In this document: piece by piece, positions 23,484 to 31,690 of the stretch
How the letters are laid out: the number at the start of each line of letters is the position of its first letter
Position numbering within the stretch: the stretch's first letter is position 1
From: Saprospiraceae bacterium
GTDB taxonomy: Bacteria > Bacteroidota > Bacteroidia > Chitinophagales > Saprospiraceae
Direction: 5' to 3'
NCBI GenBank assembly: GCA_016714985.1
Contig: JADKBS010000003.1
Span: forward strand, 310,001 to 374,000
DNA length: 64,000 nt
Notes under the pieces: generated by a model
The model's input: the letters and a program-made list of their open reading frames with translations, nothing else
Told to the model about the DNA's origin: nothing
Databases searched by the model: none
Program-made: the position numbers and the translations under genes

Positions 23484-25079
23484 ATGCTTACTAAATTATC
23501 CACCTTCCTCTTATTTTTTTGCTGGCTGGGCTTAGGCTTGGGTCAGGACAGCACCTTGGTTTCTTTTGAAAAAATAACGCACTTGAACGATGCTGAAAAA
23601 CGCATTTTCGGTTCCCTGAAAATGGGTGATAAAGTGGACGCCATAGCCTTGATGGTAGCCATTGACGGGGATGGCAAGGACGGCCAATGGAAGGTGGAAG
23701 ACAACGTTGGGTTTTATTCCAAGGAGTTTGAAAAAGAAAGGAAAAAAGGCACTGAAAAATTTGTGAAGGCACTGCACAAATCCCTGCATGCCAATCGGTT
23801 GCGCTACTACCAGGAGGTTTGCAAGCTTTCAGAAACCATGAACGAGGGCGCCTATAATTGCGTGTCGGCCACAGCGCTTTTTGCCCTCATATTTGACAAG
23901 GTGGGCTATGCCTATGCCATCCACCAAACGCCCAATCATGTCTATTTGGTGGTGGAACCACAAGGCGCCAATATCGTGGTTGAGACCACGACCGATAGCA
24001 AGGCCCAACTTGCCATTAATGACGAATTCAAAAAAACTTTTCTGGAGTATTTACAGAAAACCAAACAACTGTCGCCAAAGGAAACGGCCGGCATGGACAA
24101 TGACGAGATTTTTGAACACTATTACTTCGGCGACGAGGTGATAACGCTGCAACAGCTTGCTGGCATCCAATACTACAATGATGGGTTGTTGCACTTGGAA
24201 AAGGAGGAACACGACAAAGCACTCTCGCAGTTTGAAAAAGCCTATTTTCTGTACCCGTCTGAGCGGTTCAGGTTCCTGATGGTCTATAGCACTGCCAGTT
24301 TGTTGGATCATGCAGCGGAGAAAACATCGCCTGGGGTCGTTGCGCTCACTGGAAAATTCTTGAGGTACAGCGCCGATGCCACGGCAAGGAACTACGTTCA
24401 AGAGGAGTTTCATGCTTCGACCCTAAAACTACTGCTTCAGAAGCCCGATGTTGTAGCCTACAACGCCTATTCAGAAGGGATGATGGGAGAAGTAGAAGAC
24501 TCCGCCCTAAGTGCTTCTTTGATGTTCACCAAATATTTTTACCTCTGCAAGTATCACGGCCTAAAGCAGGAGTTCGATAGGGCAAAATACTTTGCTGAAA
24601 AGGCTATTGCGCTAAACCCCGATCACTTGGAAGTCAAGCACCTATTGATGGTTTCGGAACTGGAACTGCTCCGTACCTTGAATACCCCAGCAATGGAAAC
24701 TGTGGACTCGCTCAATATTTTCTGTGCAAAATACCCCGCCGTGTGCGAGTTTCCTGATATCAAGGAGGTATGGCTAACCACCAAGATTTATGCACTGTTG
24801 CTGCAATTTGAAGATGGCACTTACGACAAGTTATCACCGGCAGAAATCCATAAACTGCGCATCAAGCTCGTGGAAGACATTGAGCCACAAATGATGGGGT
24901 TGCGGGGCAACTCAAAAAACGGGCTGCACGGCATTTATGGCGAAATAGCAGCCTACGAATTCAGGATGTCGAACTTTGAGACGGCAAAGGATTGGTTGCG
25001 GCGGGGACTAAAGGTTTTCCCCAACAATTCAGACTTGAAAACCAGGCTCAAAAACATGGAGGCGTTTACGAAGGATTAA
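23484..25079 (+). CDS. Secreted transglutaminase-like / TPR protein
   Basis: A 531-residue exported protein with signal peptide MLTKLSTFLLFFCWLGLGLGQ. Residues about 95-175 look like a transglutaminase-type papain-like core: catalytic Cys126 in EGAYNCVSATALFALI, His152 in PNHVYLVVE, and a possible third residue in VETTTD. TPR-like helices follow (LLHLEKEEHDKALSQFEKAY, AKYFAEKAIALNPDHLEV). Such proteins hydrolyse or crosslink peptides, or have lost activity; no substrate can be named. It stands alone after divergent promoters. Confidence 0.7.
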   Translation: MLTKLSTFLLFFCWLGLGLGQDSTLVSFEKITHLNDAEKRIFGSLKMGDKVDAIALMVAIDGDGKDGQWKVEDNVGFYSKEFEKERKKGTEKFVKALHKSLHANRLRYYQEVCKLSETMNEGAYNCVSATALFALIFDKVGYAYAIHQTPNHVYLVVEPQGANIVVETTTDSKAQLAINDEFKKTFLEYLQKTKQLSPKETAGMDNDEIFEHYYFGDEVITLQQLAGIQYYNDGLLHLEKEEHDKALSQFEKAYFLYPSERFRFLMVYSTASLLDHAAEKTSPGVVALTGKFLRYSADATARNYVQEEFHASTLKLLLQKPDVVAYNAYSEGMMGEVEDSALSASLMFTKYFYLCKYHGLKQEFDRAKYFAEKAIALNPDHLEVKHLLMVSELELLRTLNTPAMETVDSLNIFCAKYPAVCEFPDIKEVWLTTKIYALLLQFEDGTYDKLSPAEIHKLRIKLVEDIEPQMMGLRGNSKNGLHGIYGEIAAYEFRMSNFETAKDWLRRGLKVFPNNSDLKTRLKNMEAFTKD

Positions 25080-25399
25080 CGGACCCTATCGCTATTGAAC
25101 ACATCATTTTTTTAAGCCAATAGCTGTGGGCAAAGGCTGTCAAGACTATAACGTTAAGGTATGGATTTTGCCAAGGTGCCAAAACGCTTTTTTGATGAAA
25201 CAACGACACACCATCAGAAAACCATTTTAGGTACTATTTTTACCCCCATACAATCTATACCTCTTACTTTTCATCAAATCAAAACAGAAAAGCAACACGG
25301 ACACCCAAACAATATAGCGAAGAAGGCAGCCAAATTGGCTCAATGCCGTTACATCGGAATTGGCTGGCCACATGAGGCTGCTGCATCAACCATTTTATC
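25080..25399. other. Intergenic region without recognisable gene
   Basis: About 320 bp. The only open frame (25161-25403) has no family resemblance and no promoter. No hairpin terminator or repeat array is evident. Confidence 0.6.
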
Positions 25400-26404
25400 A
25401 TGAAAATCATCATCCCAATGGCTGGCAGGGGCACCCGCCTCCGCCCACATACACTGACGCTTCCAAAGCCGCTCATCCCCATCGCTGGCAAGCCAATGGT
25501 GCAGCGCATCGTCGAAGACCTGACGGCTGGCTACAGCGGCAAGGTCGAAGAAATAGCCTTCATCACGGGCGACTTTGGCAAGGATGTGGAGCGGGAACTC
25601 GTCGCCATCGCCAACAGCTTCGGGGCAGAGGGGCGCATTTACCAGCAGACGCAGCCGCTCGGCGTTGCCCATGCCATTGGTTGCGCAAGCGAAAGCCTCA
25701 ACGGCAACGTGTTCATTGCGTTCAGCGATACCCTTTTCCGGGCCGATTTCCATTTCGATATCAGCGAGGAGGGCATCATTTGGGTAAAAAAAGTGGAAGA
25801 CCCCTCTTCCTTCGGCGTGGTGAAAACGAACGAGCAGCACGTCATCACCGACTTCGTGGAGAAGTCGCCCGTGTTCGTCTCCGACCTTGCCATCGTGGGC
25901 TTGTACTATGTACGCGAGGGCGAGTACCTGCGTGACCAAATCAAGCACCTCATTGACAATAATATAAAGGACAAGGGCGAGTTCCAGATAACCTCTGTGC
26001 TGGAGAACATGAAGGCGGGCGGCTACCAGTTCCGGGCCAGCGGCATTGATGAGTGGCTTGATTGCGGCAACAAGCTCAATATCGTGGACACCAACCGCCG
26101 GATGCTGGAAATAAAACAGCCGATGGAGCAACTCGTTTCATCAGCAGCAATCATTGAAAACTCCGTGATTATCGAGCCTTGTTTTGTCGGTGCTGGCGCA
26201 AAAATACTGAACTCCGTCATCGGCCCGCACGTGTCCGTTGGGAATAATTCGGTCATTGCAAACTCCATCATCAAAAACAGCGTTATACAGGGCGATACGA
26301 ACGTCTCCTATGCCCTTTTCACCGATTCGATGGTGGGCAACCACGTGAATTATGAGGGGCACGTTTCAGACGTAAGCATCGGTGACTACACCAGTTTCAA
26401 ATAA
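25400..26404 (+). CDS. Sugar-phosphate nucleotidyltransferase with left-handed beta-helix tail
   Basis: A 334-residue NDP-sugar pyrophosphorylase. N-terminal signature MKIIIPMAGRGTRLRPHT followed by PKPLIPIAGKPM is the NTP-binding loop of glucose-1-phosphate thymidylyl/uridylyl- and mannose-1-phosphate guanylyltransferases. IDEWLDCGN is the sugar/metal region. From about residue 240 there are hexapeptide repeats (IENSVIIEP, NSVIANSIIKNSVI) forming a left-handed beta-helix. It would activate a sugar phosphate for cell-surface polysaccharide; the nucleotide and sugar are not determined. Confidence 0.85.
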   Translation: MKIIIPMAGRGTRLRPHTLTLPKPLIPIAGKPMVQRIVEDLTAGYSGKVEEIAFITGDFGKDVERELVAIANSFGAEGRIYQQTQPLGVAHAIGCASESLNGNVFIAFSDTLFRADFHFDISEEGIIWVKKVEDPSSFGVVKTNEQHVITDFVEKSPVFVSDLAIVGLYYVREGEYLRDQIKHLIDNNIKDKGEFQITSVLENMKAGGYQFRASGIDEWLDCGNKLNIVDTNRRMLEIKQPMEQLVSSAAIIENSVIIEPCFVGAGAKILNSVIGPHVSVGNNSVIANSIIKNSVIQGDTNVSYALFTDSMVGNHVNYEGHVSDVSIGDYTSFK

Positions 26405-26409
26405 TAAGG

Positions 26410-26484
26410 GCTGGAGGATTTATAAATTTAAACAGAATTCCGACGAATCCTCTAATCCTTGAATTACAAATCCTTGCATCCTCA
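26410..26484. repeat. Heptad array before the TPR gene
   Basis: GAGGATT-type unit on the left and AATCCTC/TAATCCT/AAATCCT units on the right, ending one base before the ATG at 26486. Confidence 0.6.
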
Positions 26485-26485
26485 A

Positions 26486-27982
26486 ATGTCAAAGCGAATA
26501 CTCCTCCCGTTTCTTCTTTTGATTGCCTTTTCACTTCAAGCGCAGGAGGAATTGCAAACACCCGAAGCATCCAAAGTAGCCGAGTTGTTTATTGATGGCA
26601 ATCGGGAAAAATTGCTCGGCAATTGGGAGAAGGCTGTCGCCAAGTTCAGGGAAGTGCTGGACAAAGAACCCAAGAACGATGCCGCCGCTTACGAGCTGGC
26701 ACGGGTCTATGAGGCGCTGAAGGATACCGACAAGGCCCTTGCCAATGCCCGCAATGCCGTGGAGTGGAACCCTACCAACCCTTGGTACAAATACTATCTC
26801 GCCGAGCTTTACCAGAAATTGGACAAGGACAGTGAAGCCGCTGAACTCTATGCACAGCTCGTGAAGGCCAATCCGCACAACGAAGGTTATTATTTCAAAT
26901 GGGCCTACCACCTTGTGCGGGCCAGCAAGCCAGCCGAGGCCATCAAGGTCTATGATATGCTGGAAAAAAAGATTGGCATCAACGAGGAGACGACCCGCCA
27001 CAAACAAACGCTCTATCTCGGCATGGGCGATTATAAAAAAGCAGGGAAAGAGGTACAGGAACTGATTGAGCGCTTCCCGAAAAACGTGGAGTACCGTCAC
27101 ATGCTCGCCACTTTTTATGACCAGACCGGCGACAAGGAAAAAGCAAAGGCCACCTACAACGAGATTTTAAAGCTCGACCCCGAAGATGCCCGTGCCAAGA
27201 TTGCCCTTGCCGACGACTCCAAGGGCATTGACGACCTCAAGTTCCTCAACTCGCTGCGGCCTGTTTTTGAAAACCCCAACACCGATATTGATACCAAAAT
27301 CAAGGAAATAATCCCCTATGTGACCCGCCTCGCCGAAACGAACGACAAGAGCCTCGGCAACTCGCTGTTGGCCTTGACCTCGCTATTGGCCACCGTCCAC
27401 CCCAATGTGGCCAAGTCGCACTCGGTGCTCGGCGATGTCTATTACCATAGCGGCATGCCCGACAAGGCATTGGAAGAATACAAGCGCTGCATCGAACTTG
27501 ACAAGAACGTTTGGGCCGTATGGGAGCAGGTACTCTATATCTATTTCGATAAAAAAGACTACCAAAACCTCGTGAAGACTACCGAAGACGCCCTCGACCT
27601 ATTTCCCAACCAAGCATCCGCCTATTATTTCAACGGCATTGGCTACAACGGGCTTCACAAACCTAACGATGCCCTGTCAGCCTTGCAACAGGCCATCGTC
27701 ATGACCGCTAAAAACCCACCGCTCCGCTTCAATGTGCTGCGGGAAATGGGCGAATCAAACTATCAACTTAAAAAATACTCGCAGGCCGAAAAATCGCTCA
27801 ACGATGCCCTGCAATTGAACCCAAAAGACCCAACTGCCTTGGAGCGCTTAGGCGACGTGCAGTACCAACTCGGGAAGCCCAACGAAGCCCTCCAATTCTG
27901 GCAAAAAGCGATGGAGCATGGCGGAAAGTCGGAAACGCTGCAGCGCAAGGTGCTTGAAGGAAAACTGGTGGAGGGAAGCTGA
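26486..27982 (+). CDS. Secreted TPR-repeat protein
   Basis: A 498-residue exported protein with signal peptide MSKRILLPFLLLIAFSLQAQ and at least eight tetratricopeptide repeats (WEKAVAKFREVLDKEPKND, DKALANARNAVEWNPTNPW, NEALQFWQKAMEHGG). TPRs mediate protein contacts; in Bacteroidota such periplasmic TPR proteins often belong to envelope assembly, but nothing here fixes the role. A TTG start 9 codons upstream lies in the heptad array; ATG 26486 begins the signal peptide and is preferred. Confidence 0.8.
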   Translation: MSKRILLPFLLLIAFSLQAQEELQTPEASKVAELFIDGNREKLLGNWEKAVAKFREVLDKEPKNDAAAYELARVYEALKDTDKALANARNAVEWNPTNPWYKYYLAELYQKLDKDSEAAELYAQLVKANPHNEGYYFKWAYHLVRASKPAEAIKVYDMLEKKIGINEETTRHKQTLYLGMGDYKKAGKEVQELIERFPKNVEYRHMLATFYDQTGDKEKAKATYNEILKLDPEDARAKIALADDSKGIDDLKFLNSLRPVFENPNTDIDTKIKEIIPYVTRLAETNDKSLGNSLLALTSLLATVHPNVAKSHSVLGDVYYHSGMPDKALEEYKRCIELDKNVWAVWEQVLYIYFDKKDYQNLVKTTEDALDLFPNQASAYYFNGIGYNGLHKPNDALSALQQAIVMTAKNPPLRFNVLREMGESNYQLKKYSQAEKSLNDALQLNPKDPTALERLGDVQYQLGKPNEALQFWQKAMEHGGKSETLQRKVLEGKLVEGS

Positions 27983-28092
27983 TAACTTAGTATATTTTTT
28001 ACACTAATTTTCGCAAACCATCCTTTGCGCCTGAATCAAAAAAAGCGATATAAGTCATTGACTATCAGTGTGTATTGCTTATTAGGAATGTC

Positions 28093-28133
28093 GCCCAATT
28101 TCCCAACTTTTAAATTTCCCAATTTCTAAACCC
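28093..28133. repeat. Direct heptad array
   Basis: Several 7-8 bp units of CCCAATT/TTCCCAA type in the spacer upstream of the aromatic operon promoter. No inverse half was found. Confidence 0.5.
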
Positions 28134-28143
28134 TATACACCCC

Positions 28144-28174
28144 TTGCGCCGAATGTTTTTTGCCTTTATGTTTG
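28144..28174 (+). promoter_or_regulatory. Promoter of the aromatic amino-acid operon leader
   Basis: TTG (28144-28146), a 20-nt spacer and TATGTTTG (28167-28174) match the Bacteroidota promoter. The predicted start near 28181 is about 13 nt before the first leader-peptide ATG. Confidence 0.65.
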
Positions 28175-28193
28175 TCGCATAATCGAATTCAAT

Positions 28194-28250
28194 ATGAACC
28201 TGTACTCGAACAATTTTTGGTTTAGCTTTTACTTTTACGGTCAACCGTAA
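28194..28250 (+). CDS. Aromatic leader peptide 1
   Basis: An 18-residue ORF, MNLYSNNFWFSFYFYGQP, ending in TAA. Nine of its 18 residues are aromatic (FWFSFYFY block: Phe, Trp, Tyr). It lies just after the predicted transcription start and just before an antiterminator/terminator pair, as in ribosome-mediated attenuators of amino-acid operons. Ribosome stalling at Phe/Tyr codons would cover TTTAGC (28221-28226), which otherwise can pair with GCTAAA (28255-28260). The peptide ends Gly-x-Pro-stop, like leader 2. Confidence 0.8.
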   Translation: MNLYSNNFWFSFYFYGQP

Positions 28251-28327
28251 CGGGGCTAAAGCATTTTGTTCTTCAAAACAGGTTTGAAAATAAAATCAAA
28301 GAGTCCCGCTAGCGGGGCTTTTTTTTT
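28251..28327 (+). promoter_or_regulatory. Attenuator 1: antiterminator and terminator
   Basis: The terminator is AGTCCCGCT (28302-28310) paired with AGCGGGGCT (28311-28319), followed by nine T. The antiterminator is CGGGGCT (28251-28257, immediately after the leader stop codon) paired with AGTCCCG (28302-28308). The two structures share the same strand and cannot form together. Confidence 0.8.
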
Positions 28328-28358
28328 CCCGAAGGGAACCTAAACCAAATCCGCAGCC

Positions 28359-28418
28359 ATGTCACCTAACCTCGTAAACTTTTTCTGGGGTTTTTATTTT
28401 TTCTGGGGTACGCCTTAG
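28359..28418 (+). CDS. Aromatic leader peptide 2
   Basis: A 19-residue ORF, MSPNLVNFFWGFYFFWGTP, ending in TAG. Eight of its residues are aromatic (FFW, FYFFW). It follows terminator 1 with no new promoter box between, so it is reached only when attenuator 1 is read through. It aligns with leader 1 (NF-W-F-FYF-...-G-x-P-stop), which suggests that the attenuator was duplicated. Confidence 0.8.
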   Translation: MSPNLVNFFWGFYFFWGTP

Positions 28419-28483
28419 GGGACTTTTGGTTTGCTTTTTTGTGAAAAAGAAAAACGAAAGCCCCGCAGTGTCGGGGCTTTTTT
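28418..28483 (+). promoter_or_regulatory. Attenuator 2: antiterminator and terminator
   Basis: The terminator is AAAGCCCCG (28457-28465) paired with CGGGGCTTT (28472-28480) followed by T-rich sequence (TTTTTTG). The antiterminator is GGGGACTTTT (28418-28427) paired with GAAAGCCCC (28456-28464) with one bulged A. It starts at the stop codon of leader 2, as in attenuator 1. The pheA start is 20 nt downstream. Confidence 0.78.
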
Positions 28484-28502
28484 GTTTTATAAATAATTGA
28501 AA

Positions 28503-29396
28503 ATGAACACAATAGAAACAAGTATCGAAATCGAGGCCACTGCTGTCAGCGAGGCACAGCCAAAGCTGAGGGTTGCCATCCAAGGCGTGCCCGGTGCCTT
28601 TCACGACATCGCTGCACGGCACTTCTTCGGCGCCGACCGGGTGGAAATTGTGCCAGCGCACACCTTCCGCCAGCTCGTGGAGCAGGTGGATAACGGCGCT
28701 GCCGACACGGGCCTCATGGCTATTGAGAACACCATTTATGGCAGCATCATCAGCAACTACCGACTGCTCACTGCCAGCAGGCTGCGGGCCGTTGGGGAGG
28801 TCTATCTGCGCATCCGGCAGAACCTGATGGCGCTGCCTGGCCAGCGTATTGAGGACTTGAAAGAAGTCCACTCGCACCCCATCGCCATTGCCCAGTGCGA
28901 CGAGTTTTTTGCGCAGCACTCCCATATCCGCCTCGTGGAAATGGAGGACACCGCCCTTAGCGCCCAGCGCATTGCGCAGCAGCAAATCAAAGGCGTGGGG
29001 GCCATCGCCAGCAGTCTTGCTGCCAGCATGTACGGCCTCGGCCTCCTCGCAGAGAGCATCGAAACCAACAAGCAGAACTTCACCCGCTTCCTCGTGCTGG
29101 AGCGCATGAACGAAGCCAAGTCCGTGCCCGCCGCCGACAAAGTTTCCTTGTTTTTCTCGCTTTTGCATGAAGTGGGCAGCTTGCACAAGGTGCTATCCGC
29201 CCTCTCGGCACACGGAGCGAACCTGACGAAAATCCAGTCCGCCCCCATCGAGGGACGGCCTTGGGAATATTTCTTTTTTGTGGACTTCGTGACCGAAGAA
29301 AGCGGCGAATGGCAGCCTGCCGTGGAGGCCATCCGGCCTCTGACGCACAGCTTGGAAGTGCTGGGGGCGTATCGGCAGGGGAGGTTCTTCGAGTAG
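28503..29396 (+). CDS. pheA: Prephenate dehydratase
   Basis: A 297-residue PheA that converts prephenate to phenylpyruvate, the committed step of phenylalanine synthesis. Visible: periplasmic-binding-like catalytic fold opening RVAIQGVPGAFHDIAA, the conserved TRF catalytic motif in NFTRFLVLER, and a C-terminal ACT domain (EVGSLHKVLSALSAHGANLT followed by IQSAPIEGRPWEY) for allosteric Phe binding. It lacks a chorismate mutase domain; that activity is supplied by the last gene of this operon. ATG 28503 is preferred over a TTG two codons upstream. It is the first gene behind the tandem attenuators. Confidence 0.93.
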   Translation: MNTIETSIEIEATAVSEAQPKLRVAIQGVPGAFHDIAARHFFGADRVEIVPAHTFRQLVEQVDNGAADTGLMAIENTIYGSIISNYRLLTASRLRAVGEVYLRIRQNLMALPGQRIEDLKEVHSHPIAIAQCDEFFAQHSHIRLVEMEDTALSAQRIAQQQIKGVGAIASSLAASMYGLGLLAESIETNKQNFTRFLVLERMNEAKSVPAADKVSLFFSLLHEVGSLHKVLSALSAHGANLTKIQSAPIEGRPWEYFFFVDFVTEESGEWQPAVEAIRPLTHSLEVLGAYRQGRFFE

Positions 29397-29529
29397 TCAT
29401 TCATTGTCATTGGTCATTGTAGTCATTGGTCATTGACGTAGCCCGTAATGACTAATGACTCAATGACTCAATGACCAATGACCAAAATGACTCTAAATGA
29501 CCAATGACCCCAATGACGGCCTCTGACCA
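29397..29529. repeat. Heptad array between pheA and the aminotransferase
   Basis: Begins at the base after the pheA stop codon. The left half has TCATTGG/TCATTGT units and the right half has the inverse AATGACT/AATGACC, about a dozen in all. It fills most of the 153-bp spacer. Confidence 0.88.
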
Positions 29530-29549
29530 AATGGCATAAAATAAATGAC

Positions 29550-30770
29550 ATGATAATATCTCCCGCCCGACGGCTAGACAACATCCAAGAGTACTATTTT
29601 TCAAAAAAACTCAAGGAAATAGCTGCCATGCGCAGCCAGGGCATTGACGTGCTGAACCTCGGCATCGGCAGTCCCGACCTGCCGCCGCTGCCGGAGGTGA
29701 GCAAGTTGCTCGGCGAGCAAAGCTGCCTGCCCGATGTCCATGCCTACCAGAGCTATGTCGGCATACCGGAGCTTCGCAATGCCTTTGCCGATTGGTACGG
29801 GCGGTTTTTTGGGGTAAAACTCGACCCTGCGACGGAGGTGCTGCCGCTCATTGGCTCCAAGGAGGGCATCATGCACATTGCCATGACCTTCCTCGAACCC
29901 GGCGACGTGGCGCTTGTGCCAAACCCCGGGTACCCGACCTATCGGGCTGCCTCGGAACTGGCTGGGGCCACCGTCGTGGAAGTGCCGCTGACCGCCGAAA
30001 ACGGCTGGCTGCCCGACCTCAAAGCCTTGGAACAAACCGACCTCAGCCGGGCGAAAATCTTGTGGGTGAACTACCCCAATATGCCCACAGGCGCACATGC
30101 CAACCCTGCTTTTTTTGAAAAACTCATTGCCTTCGGCAAACGGCATAACATTTTGATTATCAACGACAATCCGTATAGTTTTATCCTAAATGATGACCAC
30201 CTTAGCTTGCTGTCTGTTGCTGGCGCAAAGGACGTGGCGCTCGAACTGAATTCCCTCAGCAAGTCGCACAACTTGGCGGGCTGGCGGGTCGGTGTGCTGG
30301 CTGGCCGGGCGGATTACCTTAGTCACGTCGTCCGGTTCAAGAGCAACATGGACAGCGGCATGTTCAAGCCCGTGCAATTGGCAGCGGCGCTAGCTTTGGG
30401 TGCTTCGCAAGATTGGTACGACAACCTTAATGCCACCTACAACAATCGGCGGAAACTGGCCTGCCAACTGCTCGACCTGCTCAGCTGCGAGTACGACCCC
30501 ACGGCGACTGGCATGTTCGTTTGGGCGAGGGTGCTGGGGCAGTACCAAAGCGGCTATGAATTGACGGATTTATTGCTGAATGAGGCGCATGTCTTCATTA
30601 CCCCCGGCGGCATTTTCGGCTCCAATGGGGAGGGGTATGTGCGGATTTCGTTGTGCAGCAAGGAGGAGGTGTTTGAAGAAGCGATTCGAAGAATATCGGT
30701 GGACGGTGGACGATCGACGTTAGACGAGCCGTCAACCGTTGGCCGTCAACCGTCAACCGTTCTTTCATGA
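29550..30770 (+). CDS. PLP-dependent aminotransferase, class I/II (aromatic)
   Basis: A 406-residue fold-type I aminotransferase. PLP lysine Lys238 in NSLSKSHNLAGWRVG; NDNPYS near residue 205 supplies the Asp/Tyr PLP contacts; the substrate-carboxylate Arg is likely in GYVRISLC. Position between pheA and tyrA implies transamination of phenylpyruvate and hydroxyphenylpyruvate (or prephenate) to Phe and Tyr. The last 20 or so residues (VDGGRSTLDEPSTVGRQPST) come from a heptad array and are not part of the fold. It overlaps tyrA by 4 nt (ATGA). Confidence 0.9.
   Translation: MIISPARRLDNIQEYYFSKKLKEIAAMRSQGIDVLNLGIGSPDLPPLPEVSKLLGEQSCLPDVHAYQSYVGIPELRNAFADWYGRFFGVKLDPATEVLPLIGSKEGIMHIAMTFLEPGDVALVPNPGYPTYRAASELAGATVVEVPLTAENGWLPDLKALEQTDLSRAKILWVNYPNMPTGAHANPAFFEKLIAFGKRHNILIINDNPYSFILNDDHLSLLSVAGAKDVALELNSLSKSHNLAGWRVGVLAGRADYLSHVVRFKSNMDSGMFKPVQLAAALALGASQDWYDNLNATYNNRRKLACQLLDLLSCEYDPTATGMFVWARVLGQYQSGYELTDLLLNEAHVFITPGGIFGSNGEGYVRISLCSKEEVFEEAIRRISVDGGRSTLDEPSTVGRQPSTVLS
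30694..30763. repeat. Heptad array encoding the aminotransferase C-terminus
   Basis: Left units GGTGGAC and right inverse units CGTCAAC/CGTTGGC, read in frame as the tail of the aminotransferase and ending three bases before the tyrA ATG. The opening 20 bp are nearly the same as the array at 31608. Confidence 0.85.
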
Positions 30771-31606
30771 CCACAACCATCATCGGCATCGGACTCATCG
30801 GCGGCAGCATGGCCATCTCCTTGAAAGAGAGCGGCTTTGCCGACCACATCATCGGGGTGGATGCCAGCCGGACCAGCCTCGACAAGGCGCTGCGCCGCCG
30901 CATCATTGACGAGGCTTGCGAACTGGACGAGGGCTTGGCAAAGGCCGACCTCGTCATCGTGGCGACGCCCGTGGACGTGGCGATGGAACTGTTGCCCCAG
31001 ATTTTACCGAAGGTGAAAAATCAAGTAGTGATGGACGTCGGCTCGACGAAGCAGCGGCTTTTGGACCTGGTCGGTTCGCTACCAAACCGCAGCCGCTTCG
31101 TGGCCACGCACCCGATGGCAGGCACGGAGCACAGCGGCATCGAGGCGGCCATTCCGAGGCTCTTTGAGGGCAAGTACACCGTCATTTGCGAAGCGGAAAA
31201 AAGCAACGCCGACGCCGTGGCGCTGGTGGAAAGGATGTACCAATCGCTGGGAATGAAAATCGCCCATTTGAACGGACAGGAGCACGATGTTCACACGGCC
31301 TACGTTTCGCATATTTCGCACATCAGTTCCTTCGCCTTGGCGCTGACGGTGCTGGAAAAGGAGCGGGACGAGCAGGCGATTTTCGAGCTGGCGAGCAGCG
31401 GTTTTGCTTCCACGGTGCGCCTTGCGAAAAGCTCGCCGGAGATGTGGACGCCCATTTTCCGCCAAAACCGGGATAACGTGCTGGATGTTTTGGATGAGCA
31501 TATCAGTGTGTTGTCCCGCTTCCGTAGTTTGTTGATAAAAAAGGATTTCGAGGCCATACACCAGTTGATGGTAGAAGCGAACGGAATCCGTAAAATATTA
31601 CCTTAA
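30767..31606 (+). CDS. tyrA: Prephenate dehydrogenase
   Basis: A 279-residue TyrA that converts prephenate with NAD(P)+ to 4-hydroxyphenylpyruvate. N-terminal Rossmann motif GIGLIGGSMA; conserved HPMAGTEHSG (catalytic His and substrate contacts), and a helical C-terminal dimer domain including HTAYVSHISHISSFALAL. No chorismate mutase or ACT domain is fused. It is bracketed by two near-identical heptad arrays (30694 and 31608). Confidence 0.92.
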   Translation: MTTTIIGIGLIGGSMAISLKESGFADHIIGVDASRTSLDKALRRRIIDEACELDEGLAKADLVIVATPVDVAMELLPQILPKVKNQVVMDVGSTKQRLLDLVGSLPNRSRFVATHPMAGTEHSGIEAAIPRLFEGKYTVICEAEKSNADAVALVERMYQSLGMKIAHLNGQEHDVHTAYVSHISHISSFALALTVLEKERDEQAIFELASSGFASTVRLAKSSPEMWTPIFRQNRDNVLDVLDEHISVLSRFRSLLIKKDFEAIHQLMVEANGIRKILP

Positions 31607-31607
31607 C

Positions 31608-31686
31608 ATCGGTGGACGGTGGACGATAGACGGTGGACGGCGAGACAGCCCACCGTCAACCGTCAACCGTTGGCCGTCAACCGTTT
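31608..31686. repeat. Heptad array between tyrA and the DAHP synthase gene
   Basis: GGTGGAC units on the left and CGTCAAC/CCGTTGG inverse units on the right. It fills the spacer from the tyrA stop to five bases before the next ATG, and its start resembles the array at 30694. Confidence 0.87.
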
Positions 31687-31690
31687 ACCT

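Noticed and set aside
25161..25403. 80-codon open frame before the nucleotidyltransferase
   Set aside because: No family resemblance, it overlaps the true start of the next gene and has no promoter match.
28153..28182. A Phe-rich micro-ORF MFFAFMFVA upstream of leader peptide 1
   Set aside because: It overlaps the -7 box (TATGTTTG, 28167-28174), so it would not be transcribed from the proposed promoter, and it has no terminator pair of its own.
29397..29529. Possible CRISPR array
   Set aside because: The units are 7-8 bp with no unique spacers of 25-40 bp, and half are inverted. There are no cas genes in the window.
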